Below the pieces are notes generated by a model. The model searched no databases and had not been told where the DNA came from. It saw nothing but the letters and a program-made list of their open reading frames with translations. This document shows positions 52,292 to 61,900 of a stretch of DNA of 62,919 bases, in pieces. This DNA comes from Izemoplasma sp964435595 (GTDB lineage: Bacteria > Bacillota_I > Bacilli_A > Izemoplasmatales > Izemoplasmataceae). Location of the stretch: NCBI GenBank assembly GCA_964435595.1, contig CAYSZV010000010.1:1-62919 (forward strand), written 5' to 3'. Position numbers and translations under genes: made by a program. The stretch's first letter is position 1, and each line of letters starts with the position of its first letter.

Positions 52292-55200
52292 CTATGTAGT
52301 TTGAACAATTCCATCAAAACTTAAAGCAATTGTTCCTGTTGCACCTGGAGATTCAACGAAGATGATAATTAAATTAATATCATTTCTTTGTTCTAGAGTC
52401 AATGAAGATAAATCTAATACGAATGTTTGTTCTGTACCATCTGCAGTCATTCTACCTTCAATATTTCCTCCCCAACCTTCAACTTTGAAGACTATTGGAG
52501 CACCATCTGTTCCAGTAAATGTGAATTCAATTGCATCATTTGTTCCATCAAATACAAAGTTTTGATATTGTGCATTGTCATTCCACCAAGGATCAGAAAC
52601 ACCATCATAAGTAATTGTTACATCGTTTGCTCCTAGGTCACCTTCAACAACAGTCATGTTGTATCCAGCCCATGCAGGTAATGTTTTCGCTTCAAAACTT
52701 AATGCTAACGATCCGCTTGCACCTGGAGATTCAACGAAGATAATTAATAAGTTAATTGCATCTCTTTGTTCTTTTGTTAAAGAACTTAAGTCTAATGTGA
52801 ACATTTGTTCTGTACCATCAGCTGTCATTCTACCTTCGATGTTACCTCCCCAACCTTCAACTTTGAAGACAATAGGAGCACCATCAGTACCAGTAAACGT
52901 GAAATCAATTGCATCATTATTTCCATCAAATACGATGTTTGAATATTGTGCATTATCATTCCACCAAGGATCAGAAACACCATCATATGTAATTGTTACA
53001 TCATTAGGTCCTAAGTCACCTTCAACAACAGTCATGTTGTATCCAGTCCATACAGGATCTTCAACAACAGGTACAGCATCTTCTACTTCAATCATAATTG
53101 TATCAACTATGAATAATGTTCCATCGAAGTTATCTGATGATTTACCTAATTTAAATTCTAATGCAGCATTTGTTCCACCAGTATATGTAAAGATCCAAGT
53201 GTAAGTTTGGAAATCAGTTCCTAATTCGAATGATTTTTCGAATGCAGTTCCGCCATCCCAGAATCCTACGATAAAGTCTCTAGCTACATCACCTTTTGCA
53301 TTAAATGTAACTTTATAAACCAATCCAGGAATCATAGTAATTCCAGTTTGTTCTAATTTGTTTTCCCATGGGTTTGCATTTGCTTCATCATAATAAACCC
53401 AAGCTTCTCTCCATTGTGTTTGGAATGAAGTATTTCCGTTTGGAGACCATACTCCCCAACCAGTAGTTTGCCAATTATCGAAGCTTCCATCCATTACTTG
53501 ATCAGTATCAGCAACAATAGCTGTACCGTCAAATTCTTCTAACATAACATTGTCTAATGTAATAACACTTGCAGCAGCATCATTTACTAATCCCATTAAG
53601 AATTTCAATGTTCCACCAGTTGCAGTATCACCAACAACGATATCTAAAGTAAATGTAGTTACTGTTTCAGTTAAAGAAATAGTAGCTTGGAATTCTTGTC
53701 CATCGATAGTAATTCCAGAAGCTCCAGCAATTTCTGCTTGGATATCTCTTGCAACAGTACTTGAAGCATCAAATGATAATTTATATGTTTTGTTTGCTTC
53801 TAATACAATACCTTCTTGTTCAATTAATACGTGCCAGAAGTCTGCTCCAACAGCTGCGATATCAATTACTAATCCGTTATCGCCAGTGCTAAAGAATGCA
53901 TCTGCACCATTCCACTCTTCCCAATATGGATGCCAATTTCCAGCATCAAAGTTAGGGTTAACTAAGTTATCAGTATAATCAACGAAAGTAACGTCTAATA
54001 CTTGAATTTCACGAGTAACAACAGTTTCGTTCATTGCAGCATCCATAACAGTATAAGTAACATTATAAGTACCTTCTGTAGCACCATCAAATGTATCTCC
54101 ACTTAATACGATATCTGCTGTAACATCACCGTCTCTACCATCAACAGCCATTACGCCAGTTAATGCATCTTGTCCATCGCCTAAGAAGAATATTGCATCT
54201 TCTACACCTGATAAGACAGGTCCAACAGTATCATTCATTACAGTAACAGTACGAGTTACAACTGTTTCATTTCCAGCTGCATCTTCTACAGTATATGTTA
54301 CAAAGTATACACCAGCTGTAGCAACATCAACAGTATCTCCACTTACTACGATTGCAGAAGTTAAGTCACCATCAGTTAAATCATTTGCCATAACGCCAGT
54401 TGCAGCATCAAATGTAGGTGCATCTTCAATATATAAAGTTACATCTTCTGCTCCAGTAATTGTAGGAGCTAATGTATCTTCACCTGATCCACCTTTGATT
54501 ACAAAGTCATCAATCCAGATTGTAGCATTGATTCCAATTGAACTGATTCCTTCAGCAGCGTTTTCTAAGTTACCCATTTCAAACAATGGTCCACCAAATC
54601 CGCTATCTAAATCTTGGTTATATACAAATGATACAGTATAAGTTACAAATTCAGTTGTTAATCCAAAATCTTCTACTTGACCTGTTTTAAAGTCATAGAA
54701 GTAAGGAGCTCCACCTAATAATTCTCCAACTTGGAAGTGAATTCCTTTACCAGCAACATCGGTTTTTGCTTTGAATGAAAATTCATAAGCTTCTCCGTCT
54801 TCAAATGGTAATCCCATAAATTCATAACGAGCACCATATACAGTAGTTGCAGATGTAACTTCTAATTTCAAAGCACCATTATCCACAGATGCAACAACTG
54901 CTCCACCATCTGCTTCATATTTTGTCCAACCTTCTAAATCAGCATCAGTATCCCAATGCCATTCTTTTAAGATAGGACCTTCAACAGGACCAATCTCAAC
55001 AGGGTTAATAATGACTGTGATTGTATCACGAACCATTTTACCTTCTACAACAGCCGTATAAGTAATATGACAAGTTGCAGGGTTTGCAGTATTGATTGTT
55101 CCATTTGTTAATGGACAGTCATCACTGTCTAGAGTGATTACACTTGTATAATCAACACCATCAGTACCCATAGCAGAAACACCATCTAGTAAATCAATTG

Positions 55201-55345
55201 CATCACCAGCTGTAATTTCTTGATCTACCAATCCGCTTAACGTAACGACTAGATCGACTGGATCTGGATCGTCATTTCCGCCACCACATGCAGCTAATGA
55301 GAACGTTAACGCTAAAGCAGCAATTAAAATTAATAATTTTTTCAT
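52292..55345 (-). CDS. Multi-module carbohydrate-binding lipoprotein
   Basis: 1017 residues from ATG 55345 (GGAGGAAG upstream); the in-frame ATG six codons earlier overlaps that ribosome site. Lipobox SLAAC. Modules in order: Ig-like (about 25-115), CBM4/9-like (~120-290), two DUF5011-type Ig domains (~295-460), two CBM4/9-like modules (~465-765), then two near-identical ~120-residue domains (52295-52675 and 52676-53053, each starting GYNMTVVEGDL). No catalytic motif is seen. It probably captures beta-glucan at the surface, like a SusE/F functional analogue. Own promoter and operator-like boxes. Confidence 0.85.
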   Translation of the reverse strand: MKKLLILIAALALTFSLAACGGGNDDPDPVDLVVTLSGLVDQEITAGDAIDLLDGVSAMGTDGVDYTSVITLDSDDCPLTNGTINTANPATCHITYTAVVEGKMVRDTITVIINPVEIGPVEGPILKEWHWDTDADLEGWTKYEADGGAVVASVDNGALKLEVTSATTVYGARYEFMGLPFEDGEAYEFSFKAKTDVAGKGIHFQVGELLGGAPYFYDFKTGQVEDFGLTTEFVTYTVSFVYNQDLDSGFGGPLFEMGNLENAAEGISSIGINATIWIDDFVIKGGSGEDTLAPTITGAEDVTLYIEDAPTFDAATGVMANDLTDGDLTSAIVVSGDTVDVATAGVYFVTYTVEDAAGNETVVTRTVTVMNDTVGPVLSGVEDAIFFLGDGQDALTGVMAVDGRDGDVTADIVLSGDTFDGATEGTYNVTYTVMDAAMNETVVTREIQVLDVTFVDYTDNLVNPNFDAGNWHPYWEEWNGADAFFSTGDNGLVIDIAAVGADFWHVLIEQEGIVLEANKTYKLSFDASSTVARDIQAEIAGASGITIDGQEFQATISLTETVTTFTLDIVVGDTATGGTLKFLMGLVNDAAASVITLDNVMLEEFDGTAIVADTDQVMDGSFDNWQTTGWGVWSPNGNTSFQTQWREAWVYYDEANANPWENKLEQTGITMIPGLVYKVTFNAKGDVARDFIVGFWDGGTAFEKSFELGTDFQTYTWIFTYTGGTNAALEFKLGKSSDNFDGTLFIVDTIMIEVEDAVPVVEDPVWTGYNMTVVEGDLGPNDVTITYDGVSDPWWNDNAQYSNIVFDGNNDAIDFTFTGTDGAPIVFKVEGWGGNIEGRMTADGTEQMFTLDLSSLTKEQRDAINLLIIFVESPGASGSLALSFEAKTLPAWAGYNMTVVEGDLGANDVTITYDGVSDPWWNDNAQYQNFVFDGTNDAIEFTFTGTDGAPIVFKVEGWGGNIEGRMTADGTEQTFVLDLSSLTLEQRNDINLIIIFVESPGATGTIALSFDGIVQTT
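52295..53053 (-). repeat. Tandem duplicated C-terminal domains
   Basis: Two ~126-residue units differ at roughly 16 positions by eye. Shared phrases: DVTITYDGVSDPWWNDNAQY and FTGTDGAPIVFKVEGWGGN. The DNA repeats are also very similar, a recent duplication; assembly collapse or expansion of copy number is possible here. Confidence 0.85.
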
Positions 55346-55656
55346 AAATTTTTCTTCCTCCATCTTTTATTGATTTTATCTTCTTTCAGTCATAAAACCG
55401 CCTAAGAAATCATACTCAGACAGATTTATTTTGGAAAGAAAACTCTTTCACATACATAGTATAGCATCAAACGAAATCGTTTTCAATCAAAAAACTAATA
55501 CGTTTTCTAAAAAGGCTTACACATAATGGCTGTGCGGATATCGGTAATTTAATGTTTTCGGTGAAAAAATAAAGTAATAAAGAGAAATGCTAGATAATGA
55601 GAGTGTTTATTTTCGTTCATAATTTTTCTAAATAAGCATTATTAAATTTTATAATT
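55346..55656. other. Intergenic region with promoter and operator boxes
   Basis: About 310 bp between the multi-module lipoprotein and the PASTA-GH5 terminator. Holds a -35 TTGAAA (55481-55486 on minus), a 17-nt spacer and TATACT (55458-55463). The operator GAAATCGTTTTC (55473-55484) overlaps the -35, and a second GAAAACG core lies at 55501-55507. A ~95-nt leader with no clear structure follows the start. The left part of the spacer (55520-55656) is AT-rich with nothing recognised. Confidence 0.6.
55458..55486 (-). promoter_or_regulatory. Promoter and operator of the multi-module lipoprotein gene
   Basis: TTGAAA - 17 nt - TATACT on the minus strand. GAAATCGTTTTC (55473-55484) overlaps the -35 and fits GAAANCGNTTTC exactly, the best LacI-type operator candidate in the window. 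Confidence 0.65.
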
Positions 55657-55680
55657 CAAAAAAAAGAGACCGAAGTCTCT
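55657..55680 (-). terminator. Terminator after PASTA-GH5
   Basis: AGAGAC / GTCTCT stem with CGAA/TTCG loop (55665-55680), then a long T run on the minus strand. Overlaps the stop codon. Confidence 0.75.
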
Positions 55681-57193
55681 ATTCTTGATTATATCCGCCA
55701 TTCTCAATCTTATAATTCCAAAAGAACCAGCCCATACCAGATTCATATACGTTTAATTGTGCATTCATAAATGCAGCTTTGACAGAAATTACAGACTCTC
55801 CATCTAATCCGTCATATACGCTTCCAGGAAGTCCTAAAGACCATTCTCCAACAATGACAGGAACGCTACTTCCATACTGGTGTACATTTTGATACTGTTG
55901 TGTATGTACAAAGTCAACATGTTCAACGATGTCCATATCCCCCCATCCATCTCCAAACACTTGGTATAGATGTGTATCTAAGAAAACATTGTCCATATCT
56001 TGTTCATCAAACCAGCTACCCCAACCACCTGTAAAAGCATCATGGAATCCGATCCAAATATCAGGAGCATAAATTCTAATTACATCATATGCATCCTCAT
56101 AGAAATTTCGTAAGGTTGTCATGTTGATTCCCCAACTTGCAGGTTCGTTTAATACTTCGTATCCCCATAAAGAATCAAACTGCGCAAAGTGTTGGATAAT
56201 ATCTCTCGTTCTGGTTAATGTCAATTGAACATTTTCTGGTTTATCCCACTCAAGTAGGCCAGCAACTCCACCATTATCAAATCCATTTTGACATCCAGGA
56301 GCTGTGTGTAAATCCAACAATACTTTGATATTATGATCTTCTGCCCACGTCATTGCTCGATCAATATAAAACACACTACTAGCATATGTTACTTCATGTT
56401 CTGTACCTTCATAATATGATTCACCAAATAGCCACCACGGGATTGGTATACGAACATATTCGACATCATGATCCGCAAGCCAAATAAAATCATCTTCTGT
56501 TATAAAAGTATCCCAATGTTCTTCAATTACAGTAGCTGCATCAGGAACTTGTTGCATAAATGCTGTCTCGTCACTACCATCAACACCTCGGAATAATTCT
56601 GACGTCATCCATCCTTCTAAGACAAACCAACCACCTAAATTAACTCCTCGAACTGCATTTGGGTTAAACTCCACTTCTTCGACTTCAAGTGGACCTCTAC
56701 TTACTAAAAAGTTATACTCATCTTTTCTTAAATAGTTTGGGTTACTTTCATCTACTTGATCAATCTCAAGACCAACAAACTCGCCTAATCCAATTCCTGG
56801 ATCAAAAGAATTTTTTATAGTATAACTCGTTATATCTTCATCATAAATCCATTGTTGAATTTCATCATCTGTCATCCCCGTAAAATCAGGTAACGTGATG
56901 ACACCATCAGGTGAAAGACCATCAGAATAGGTAATACTAATCGTAGTTTCAGCGTCAACTTCCGTTCCTTCTTCTATACTTTGGTAAAACACTAAATTCT
57001 TGTCAACATCATCACTATACTCAGATGACGGGTCAAGTTTAAGGTCTACACTAAAGGCCAATCTCACAGCATCACCATAACTAATACCAGTGAAATCAGG
57101 AACCGTTACAAGTTCTGTTTCATCTGTTGTATTACATGATGCGAGCGAAAATGCAAATAATAAAGTTACAAAAAGAATCAATAGTTTTTTCAT
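55679..57193 (-). CDS. Lipoprotein with two PASTA domains fused to GH5 glucanase
   Basis: 504 residues; GGAGGT before ATG. Lipobox LASC (Cys20). Two PASTA domains (about 29-92 and 97-168; VPDFTGISYGDAVRLAF and LPDFTGMTDDEI) are followed by a GH5 domain from ~183 (RGVNLGGWFVLEGW) with acid/base Glu350 (EVLNEPAS) and nucleophile Glu450 (VPVIVGEWSLG). It resembles the cytoplasmic GH5 at 41465. PASTA normally occurs in kinases and PBPs that bind cell wall; here it may hold the enzyme on a surface or on glucan. Own promoter with a TTTCG repeat box. Confidence 0.9.
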   Translation of the reverse strand: MKKLLILFVTLLFAFSLASCNTTDETELVTVPDFTGISYGDAVRLAFSVDLKLDPSSEYSDDVDKNLVFYQSIEEGTEVDAETTISITYSDGLSPDGVITLPDFTGMTDDEIQQWIYDEDITSYTIKNSFDPGIGLGEFVGLEIDQVDESNPNYLRKDEYNFLVSRGPLEVEEVEFNPNAVRGVNLGGWFVLEGWMTSELFRGVDGSDETAFMQQVPDAATVIEEHWDTFITEDDFIWLADHDVEYVRIPIPWWLFGESYYEGTEHEVTYASSVFYIDRAMTWAEDHNIKVLLDLHTAPGCQNGFDNGGVAGLLEWDKPENVQLTLTRTRDIIQHFAQFDSLWGYEVLNEPASWGINMTTLRNFYEDAYDVIRIYAPDIWIGFHDAFTGGWGSWFDEQDMDNVFLDTHLYQVFGDGWGDMDIVEHVDFVHTQQYQNVHQYGSSVPVIVGEWSLGLPGSVYDGLDGESVISVKAAFMNAQLNVYESGMGWFFWNYKIENGGYNQE

Positions 57194-57224
57194 TTCATTA
57201 CCTCCAAATCATTATTTCAACCAC

Positions 57225-57253
57225 ATTGTATCATATGAAAATTAAAACTAAAA
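57225..57253 (-). promoter_or_regulatory. Promoter of PASTA-GH5 gene
   Basis: On the minus strand TTTTAG (57248-57253, weak -35), a 17-nt spacer, TACAAT (57225-57230). Confidence 0.45.
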
Positions 57254-57276
57254 GGGTTTCGTAAATTTTCGTAAAT
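57254..57276. promoter_or_regulatory. Repeated TTTCGTAAAT box adjoining the PASTA-GH5 -35
   Basis: Plus strand GTTTCGTAAATTTTCGTAAA (57256-57275): two TTTCGTAAA half-sites 10 bp apart, one helical turn. Closely resembles 25022-25046. Confidence 0.5.
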
Positions 57277-57290
57277 AAGAATTATATGAT

Positions 57291-57316
57291 AAAAAAAAGA
57301 AAGTATATATACTTTC
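57291..57316 (-). terminator. Terminator after the GDSL gene
   Basis: GAAAGTATATATACTTTC (57299-57316) is an 18-bp palindrome followed on the minus strand by TTTTTTTT. Just past the stop codon. Confidence 0.7.
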
Positions 57317-57319
57317 CCT

Positions 57320-57943
57320 TTAATAAACATGTTTTTTTATCATTTTCGTTATAATGCGGAGTCCATCATCATTTAAGTGGAACCCATCAAATGTGTATTT
57401 TAAATTTAAGGTATCATAATTATTCATCAGTGCTTTCGAAGCATCAATGAAATTAATCTTGCTTTTTCTAGAAAAATTACGTAAATAAAAATTCAACATA
57501 TTGATATCAAAATTATCTCTTGAATCGACATACTCTCGATTAATATACTCAGCAACTGTAGCATTGACCGGAATTACTGAAACAATATGTATTTCTGTCT
57601 CCTTGCTACGTTTTTGCACTTCTTCGACAATTTCTACTATATGATTGTAAATACTCTTAACATCACGATTATCAAATCCAATATCATTACTTCCAATCGA
57701 AATAAATAACTTGCTCGGCTTATACTTAATCGCTCTTTTATATAGCGTTTCTTGCAACAATCTTGTAGTATCACCAGAAATACCGTTATTATAAACAGTT
57801 AGACCATTAAAGTGTTCTCTCACATCGATAGATTCAATGACACAGTCTCCCAATAAAACGATTTGCTCTTTTACAATATCTTGTTCTCTTATTTCTAGCA
57901 TTCTTTTTTTATAATGCTCTTTGATGTTTTTCTTGTTAATCAT
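57320..57943 (-). CDS. SGNH/GDSL-family hydrolase with cysteine at the nucleophile position
   Basis: 207 residues. Block III GSNDIG and block V DGFHLN match the SGNH esterase fold, and ISGDTT fits the Gly block. Block I reads LLGDCVIE: the catalytic Ser of GDS is Cys (codon TGT). It could be an inactive or thiol-dependent esterase, or a non-hydrolytic family member. No signal peptide, so cytosolic. The ATG lies 11 nt past the MgtC-like stop, in one transcript. Substrate unknown. Confidence 0.75.
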   Translation of the reverse strand: MINKKNIKEHYKKRMLEIREQDIVKEQIVLLGDCVIESIDVREHFNGLTVYNNGISGDTTRLLQETLYKRAIKYKPSKLFISIGSNDIGFDNRDVKSIYNHIVEIVEEVQKRSKETEIHIVSVIPVNATVAEYINREYVDSRDNFDINMLNFYLRNFSRKSKINFIDASKALMNNYDTLNLKYTFDGFHLNDDGLRIITKMIKKHVY

Positions 57944-57954
57944 AAATTTACACC

Positions 57955-58431
57955 TCAGTTCGTGCTTTGATAGCTATTTTTAAATATTCTTTTTACTAAT
58001 GTTAAAACAATGACCGCTGTCATTGAAATAATGATTCCTAACATATAATACCCACTTGCAAAAATAATTCCAATAATTGCACTGATCCACAAACTAGATG
58101 CAGTAGTAAGACCACTAATATATCCATTTGTTTTCAGTATGGCCCCTGCACCCAAGAACCCGACACCAGTAATTATTTGAGCAATAATTCTTTGTCTTTG
58201 CACTACAATACTTCCTGCTAACTCTGGATTTGCACGAATAAATTCAATTGCATCTTGAACCATATATTCTTGAACTATCGTTACACCAAACGCACCAAGC
58301 GCAACTAAAATGTGAGTTGTCAGCCCAGCAATCTTATGTTTGCGTTGACGTTCGAAGCCGATAAACCCAACAAATAAAAGTGTTAATCCTAGCGTTTGAA
58401 GGATGTATTGTAAATCTATTACTTTATCCAT
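57955..58431 (-). CDS. MgtC/SapB-family membrane protein
   Basis: 158 residues from ATG 58431 (AGGTGG upstream). The family signature GFIGFERQRKHKIAGLTTHILVALGA (1st helices), then GVGFLGAGAILKTNGYISGLTTA is very well conserved, with four or five membrane helices. Lacks the C-terminal ACT-like domain of full MgtC (~225 aa), as in SapB-type proteins. MgtC-family proteins modulate membrane processes such as Mg/phosphate homeostasis; the role here is unknown. A cre-like site lies ~35 nt upstream. Confidence 0.85.
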   Translation of the reverse strand: MDKVIDLQYILQTLGLTLLFVGFIGFERQRKHKIAGLTTHILVALGAFGVTIVQEYMVQDAIEFIRANPELAGSIVVQRQRIIAQIITGVGFLGAGAILKTNGYISGLTTASSLWISAIIGIIFASGYYMLGIIISMTAVIVLTLVKRIFKNSYQSTN

Positions 58432-58465
58432 CAAGCCACCTTCTTTCTTCTAAGTAACATAACAT

Positions 58466-58479
58466 TATAAACGCTTACA
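58466..58479. promoter_or_regulatory. cre-like site before mgtC-like gene
   Basis: Reverse complement TGTAAGCGTTTATA matches TGWAARCGYTWNCW at 13 of 14 positions. Confidence 0.35.
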
Positions 58480-58502
58480 TTCAAAAATGCAAATTTTTCC
58501 AA

Positions 58503-58530
58503 TAAAAAAGAGCGAAAAGTTTCGCTCTTT
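58503..58530 (-). terminator. Terminator after the 3' nifJ fragment
   Basis: AAAGAGCGAAA / TTTCGCTCTTT stem, then T-rich on the minus strand. Confidence 0.8.
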
Positions 58531-58539
58531 CATTGTTCA

Positions 58540-58897
58540 TTATTCTCCGATGCTATAATCCATAGCTGCATAACGCTCATACATTGCATAACGACGTTGT
58601 GCTTCTTGTTTATTTAACACCAATAACTCTTCAGCATGTTCAGGATTAATATCCACTAATTGTGCATAACGAGCTTCGTTCATTAAGAACTCTCTGTAAC
58701 GATCCCATTTTGGTGGCTTAGAATCGATAACAAATGGGTTTTTCCCTTCAGGTTGTAAACGAGGGTCAAATCTAAATGTTGGCCAGTATCCACATTCCGT
58801 TGCCAATTTTGCTTGGTTTTGTGAATTTGTAAGTCCACCTTTGATCTTATGAGCGATACATGGTGAGTATGCTAAGACAATTGATGGTCCTGGATAG
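58540..58897 (-). CDS. nifJ: C-terminal fragment of a second pyruvate:ferredoxin oxidoreductase
   Basis: About 119 codons open to the N gap, no own start. It reads YPGPSIVLAYSPCIAH then a C-terminus ending KKQEAQRR-like helical tail typical of PFOR. Its first ~45 residues are homologous to, but clearly different from, the last ~45 residues of the nifJ piece on the other side of the gap (GPSIVLAYSPCIAHKIKGG vs GPSIILAYSPCIAHGINMT). It therefore belongs to a different nifJ copy, whose 5' ~1050 codons are missing. Confidence 0.8.
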
Positions 58898-58907
58898 NNN
58901 NNNNNNN
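58898..58907. other. Assembly gap between two nifJ paralogue pieces
   Basis: Ten Ns, a placeholder. Flanking coding sequences are the same region of two related genes, so the missing sequence may be kilobases. Confidence 0.95.
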
Positions 58908-61900
58908 CGGGTCAAAACGATATAGTAGCCAGTGACCGGATTCAACGGCCTTTTTCTGCTCGTCGAGTTGTTTGGTCATGTTGATTCCATGAGCAATACA
59001 TGGTGAATATGCCAAGATGATTGATGGTCCATCATACGCTTCAGCTTCTTTGAATGCTTTAAGAACTTGTTGTTGTGAAGCACCATGTGATACTTGTGCA
59101 ACATATACATGTCCATAACTCATTGCAATTGCAGCTAAATCTTTTTTCTTACCACCTTTACCAGATGCAGTAAATTTAGCAATTGATCCTGTTGGAGCAG
59201 ATTTTGAAGATTGTCCACCAGTATTTGAATACACTTCTGTATCTAATACTAAGATGTTTACATCTTCTTCATTTGCCATAACGTGGTCTAATCCACCGTA
59301 TCCGATGTCATAAGCCCAACCGTCTCCACCAATAATCCAGTTTGATTGTTTTACGATATAATTAGATAATTCAGCAACTTTTTTCGCCCAAGTAGCGTCT
59401 GATTTTTCAACCAAAGGCATTAATTTATTGTACACTTCAAGAGATTTGTCTCCATCCGCTCTACCTTCGATCCATTCAGTTACCAATTCATTTGTTTCAG
59501 CATCTAATTCATCTTTTGCACCAATCAGTACATTTTGTAATTGATCTCTTAATGCTTCATTTGCATGTCTCATACCAAATCCAAATTCTGCATTATCTTC
59601 AAATAATGAGTTAGCCCATGCAGGACCAAAACCTTTAGCATTTGTTGTATAAGGTGTCGCTGGGAATGAACCACCATAAATTGATGAACAGCCTGTTGCA
59701 TTTGCTATCAACATTCTATCACCGAATAATTGAGTAGCAGCGCTTAGGTAACCTACTTCGCCACAACCGTTACATGCCGGCGGGTATTCGAATAATGGCT
59801 TAGCAAATTGTGAGTTTTTCGCGTTGTTTTTACCAACTAAGTTATCTTTGTAAGTAACTTTATTGAATAAATATTCAGAATTGTCAATTTCACCTTTTTC
59901 AATTTCTTCATGAATTGGGCTCATTGCCAATGCTTTTGTTTTCGCAGGACATACTTCAACACAAACTCCACAACCTGTACAATCTAATGTAGAAATTTGA
60001 ATTTTGTATTGTAATCCGTCTAATCCTTTACCAACTGCTTTTTTCGTTTTCAATCCTTCAGGTGCATTGGCCATTTCTTCTTCTGTTAATAAGAATGGTC
60101 TAATTACAGCATGCGGACATGCGAAGGCACATTGATTACATTGGATACAATTGTCATCGATCCATTCAGGTACGTAATTAGCGATTCCGCGTTTTTCATA
60201 TGCAGTTCCACCATTATCCATTGTACCATCTTCGTATCCTTCAAATACACTTACAGGTAAATCATATCCTTTGATTGCATTGACAGGATCTGCGATGTTT
60301 TTAACGAAATCAGGTCTTGTATTATCTACAGCAGCTTTTGTTTCAACTTTTAGATCTGCCCATTCAGGTTTCACTTCTAGTTTAACAAGTCCAGCTTTAC
60401 CAGCATCGATTGCTGCATAGTTTTTATCAACGATATCTTGCCCTTTACGACCATAAGCTTTTTTCGCATATTTTTTCATTAATGTTACAGCTTTGTCATA
60501 CGGTAAGATTTGCTCGTTCAATGCAAAGAATGCACTTTGCATAATTGTATTAATCATAACACCAAGTCCAGCGTTTTCAGCTAACTTAACTGCATTGATT
60601 ACATATAATTTAGCATTTTTTTCTGCCAATTGTTTTTTGACACTATTTGGTAATAATTGTTCTACTTCTTCCGGTGGAGTAACAGTATTCAATAAGAATG
60701 TTCCACCTTTTCTAAGTCCACCAACCATATCGTATTGTGTCAAATATGAATCTTTTGAACAAGATACGAAGTGAGGTTGTGATACTAAATATGTACTTTT
60801 GATAGGAGTTTTTCCAAAACGCAAGTGCATACGAGTAACTCCACCTGATTTTTTAGAATCATAACTTGAATAAGCTTGTCCGTATAAATCTGTGTTTTCC
60901 CCGATAATTTTTATTGTATTTTTTGACGCTCCAACAGTACCATCTGATCCAAATCCAAAGAATAATAATTCTGTTGTACTTGCTGGTTGTGTATCGATTT
61001 CATCATTGTCTAGTGAAGTCATATTCACATCGTCTTTGATACCTAATGTAAATCTTGCTTTTTTCATTCCGATCATATTATCGAATGCAGCTTTGATTTG
61101 TCCTGGAGTTGTATCTTTAGAAGAAAGTCCGTAACGTCCGCTGAAAATTTCAGGTGCATTTTCTTTACCATAAAATACTGATTGGATATCTAATGTTAAA
61201 GGTTCACCAATTGATCCTGATTCTTTCGTTCTTTCTAATACTGTAACTCTCTTAACAGTTTTAGGCATTGCACTTAATAAATATTCTGCACTGAATGGAC
61301 GATATAAATGAACAGTAATAAGTCCAACTTTACGTCCTTCTTTTTGTAAGTAATCAACTGTTTCTTCAACTGCTTCTGTTACTGATCCCATTGCAACAAT
61401 AACGTCTGTAGCATCTTCTGCACCATAGTATGCGAATGGAGCATAGTTTCTACCAGTCACTTTTGAAATTTCAGTTAAATACTCAGCAACAATATCAGGT
61501 ACTTTTGCATAGTATTTGTCTTGGATTTCTCTACCTTGCATGTAAACGTCATCGTTTTGTGCCGATCCACGAGTAACAGGGTTTGCACTATTTAATGCTC
61601 TTTTTCTAAAAGCACTCACTGCATCTCTGTCTAGTAATCTGTCAAAAACTTCATAATCCATTACTTCAACTTTGTTTACTTCATGAGATGTTCTGAATCC
61701 ATCAAAGAAATGTAAGAATGGAAGACTAGATTTGATTGCTGCCAAATGAGCAACCCCAGCTAAATCCATTACTTCTTGCACTGATCCACTAGATAAAATA
61801 GCGAATCCAGTTTGTCTTGCAGCCATAACATCTTGGTGATCTCCAAAGATACTTAATGCTTGTACAGCAATACTTCTTGCAGCGACATGAATAACACCTG

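Noticed and set aside
53550..53978. Long plus-strand frames opposite the lipoprotein gene
   Set aside because: They are antisense shadows of a Thr/Ala/Val-rich coding sequence with no ribosome site.
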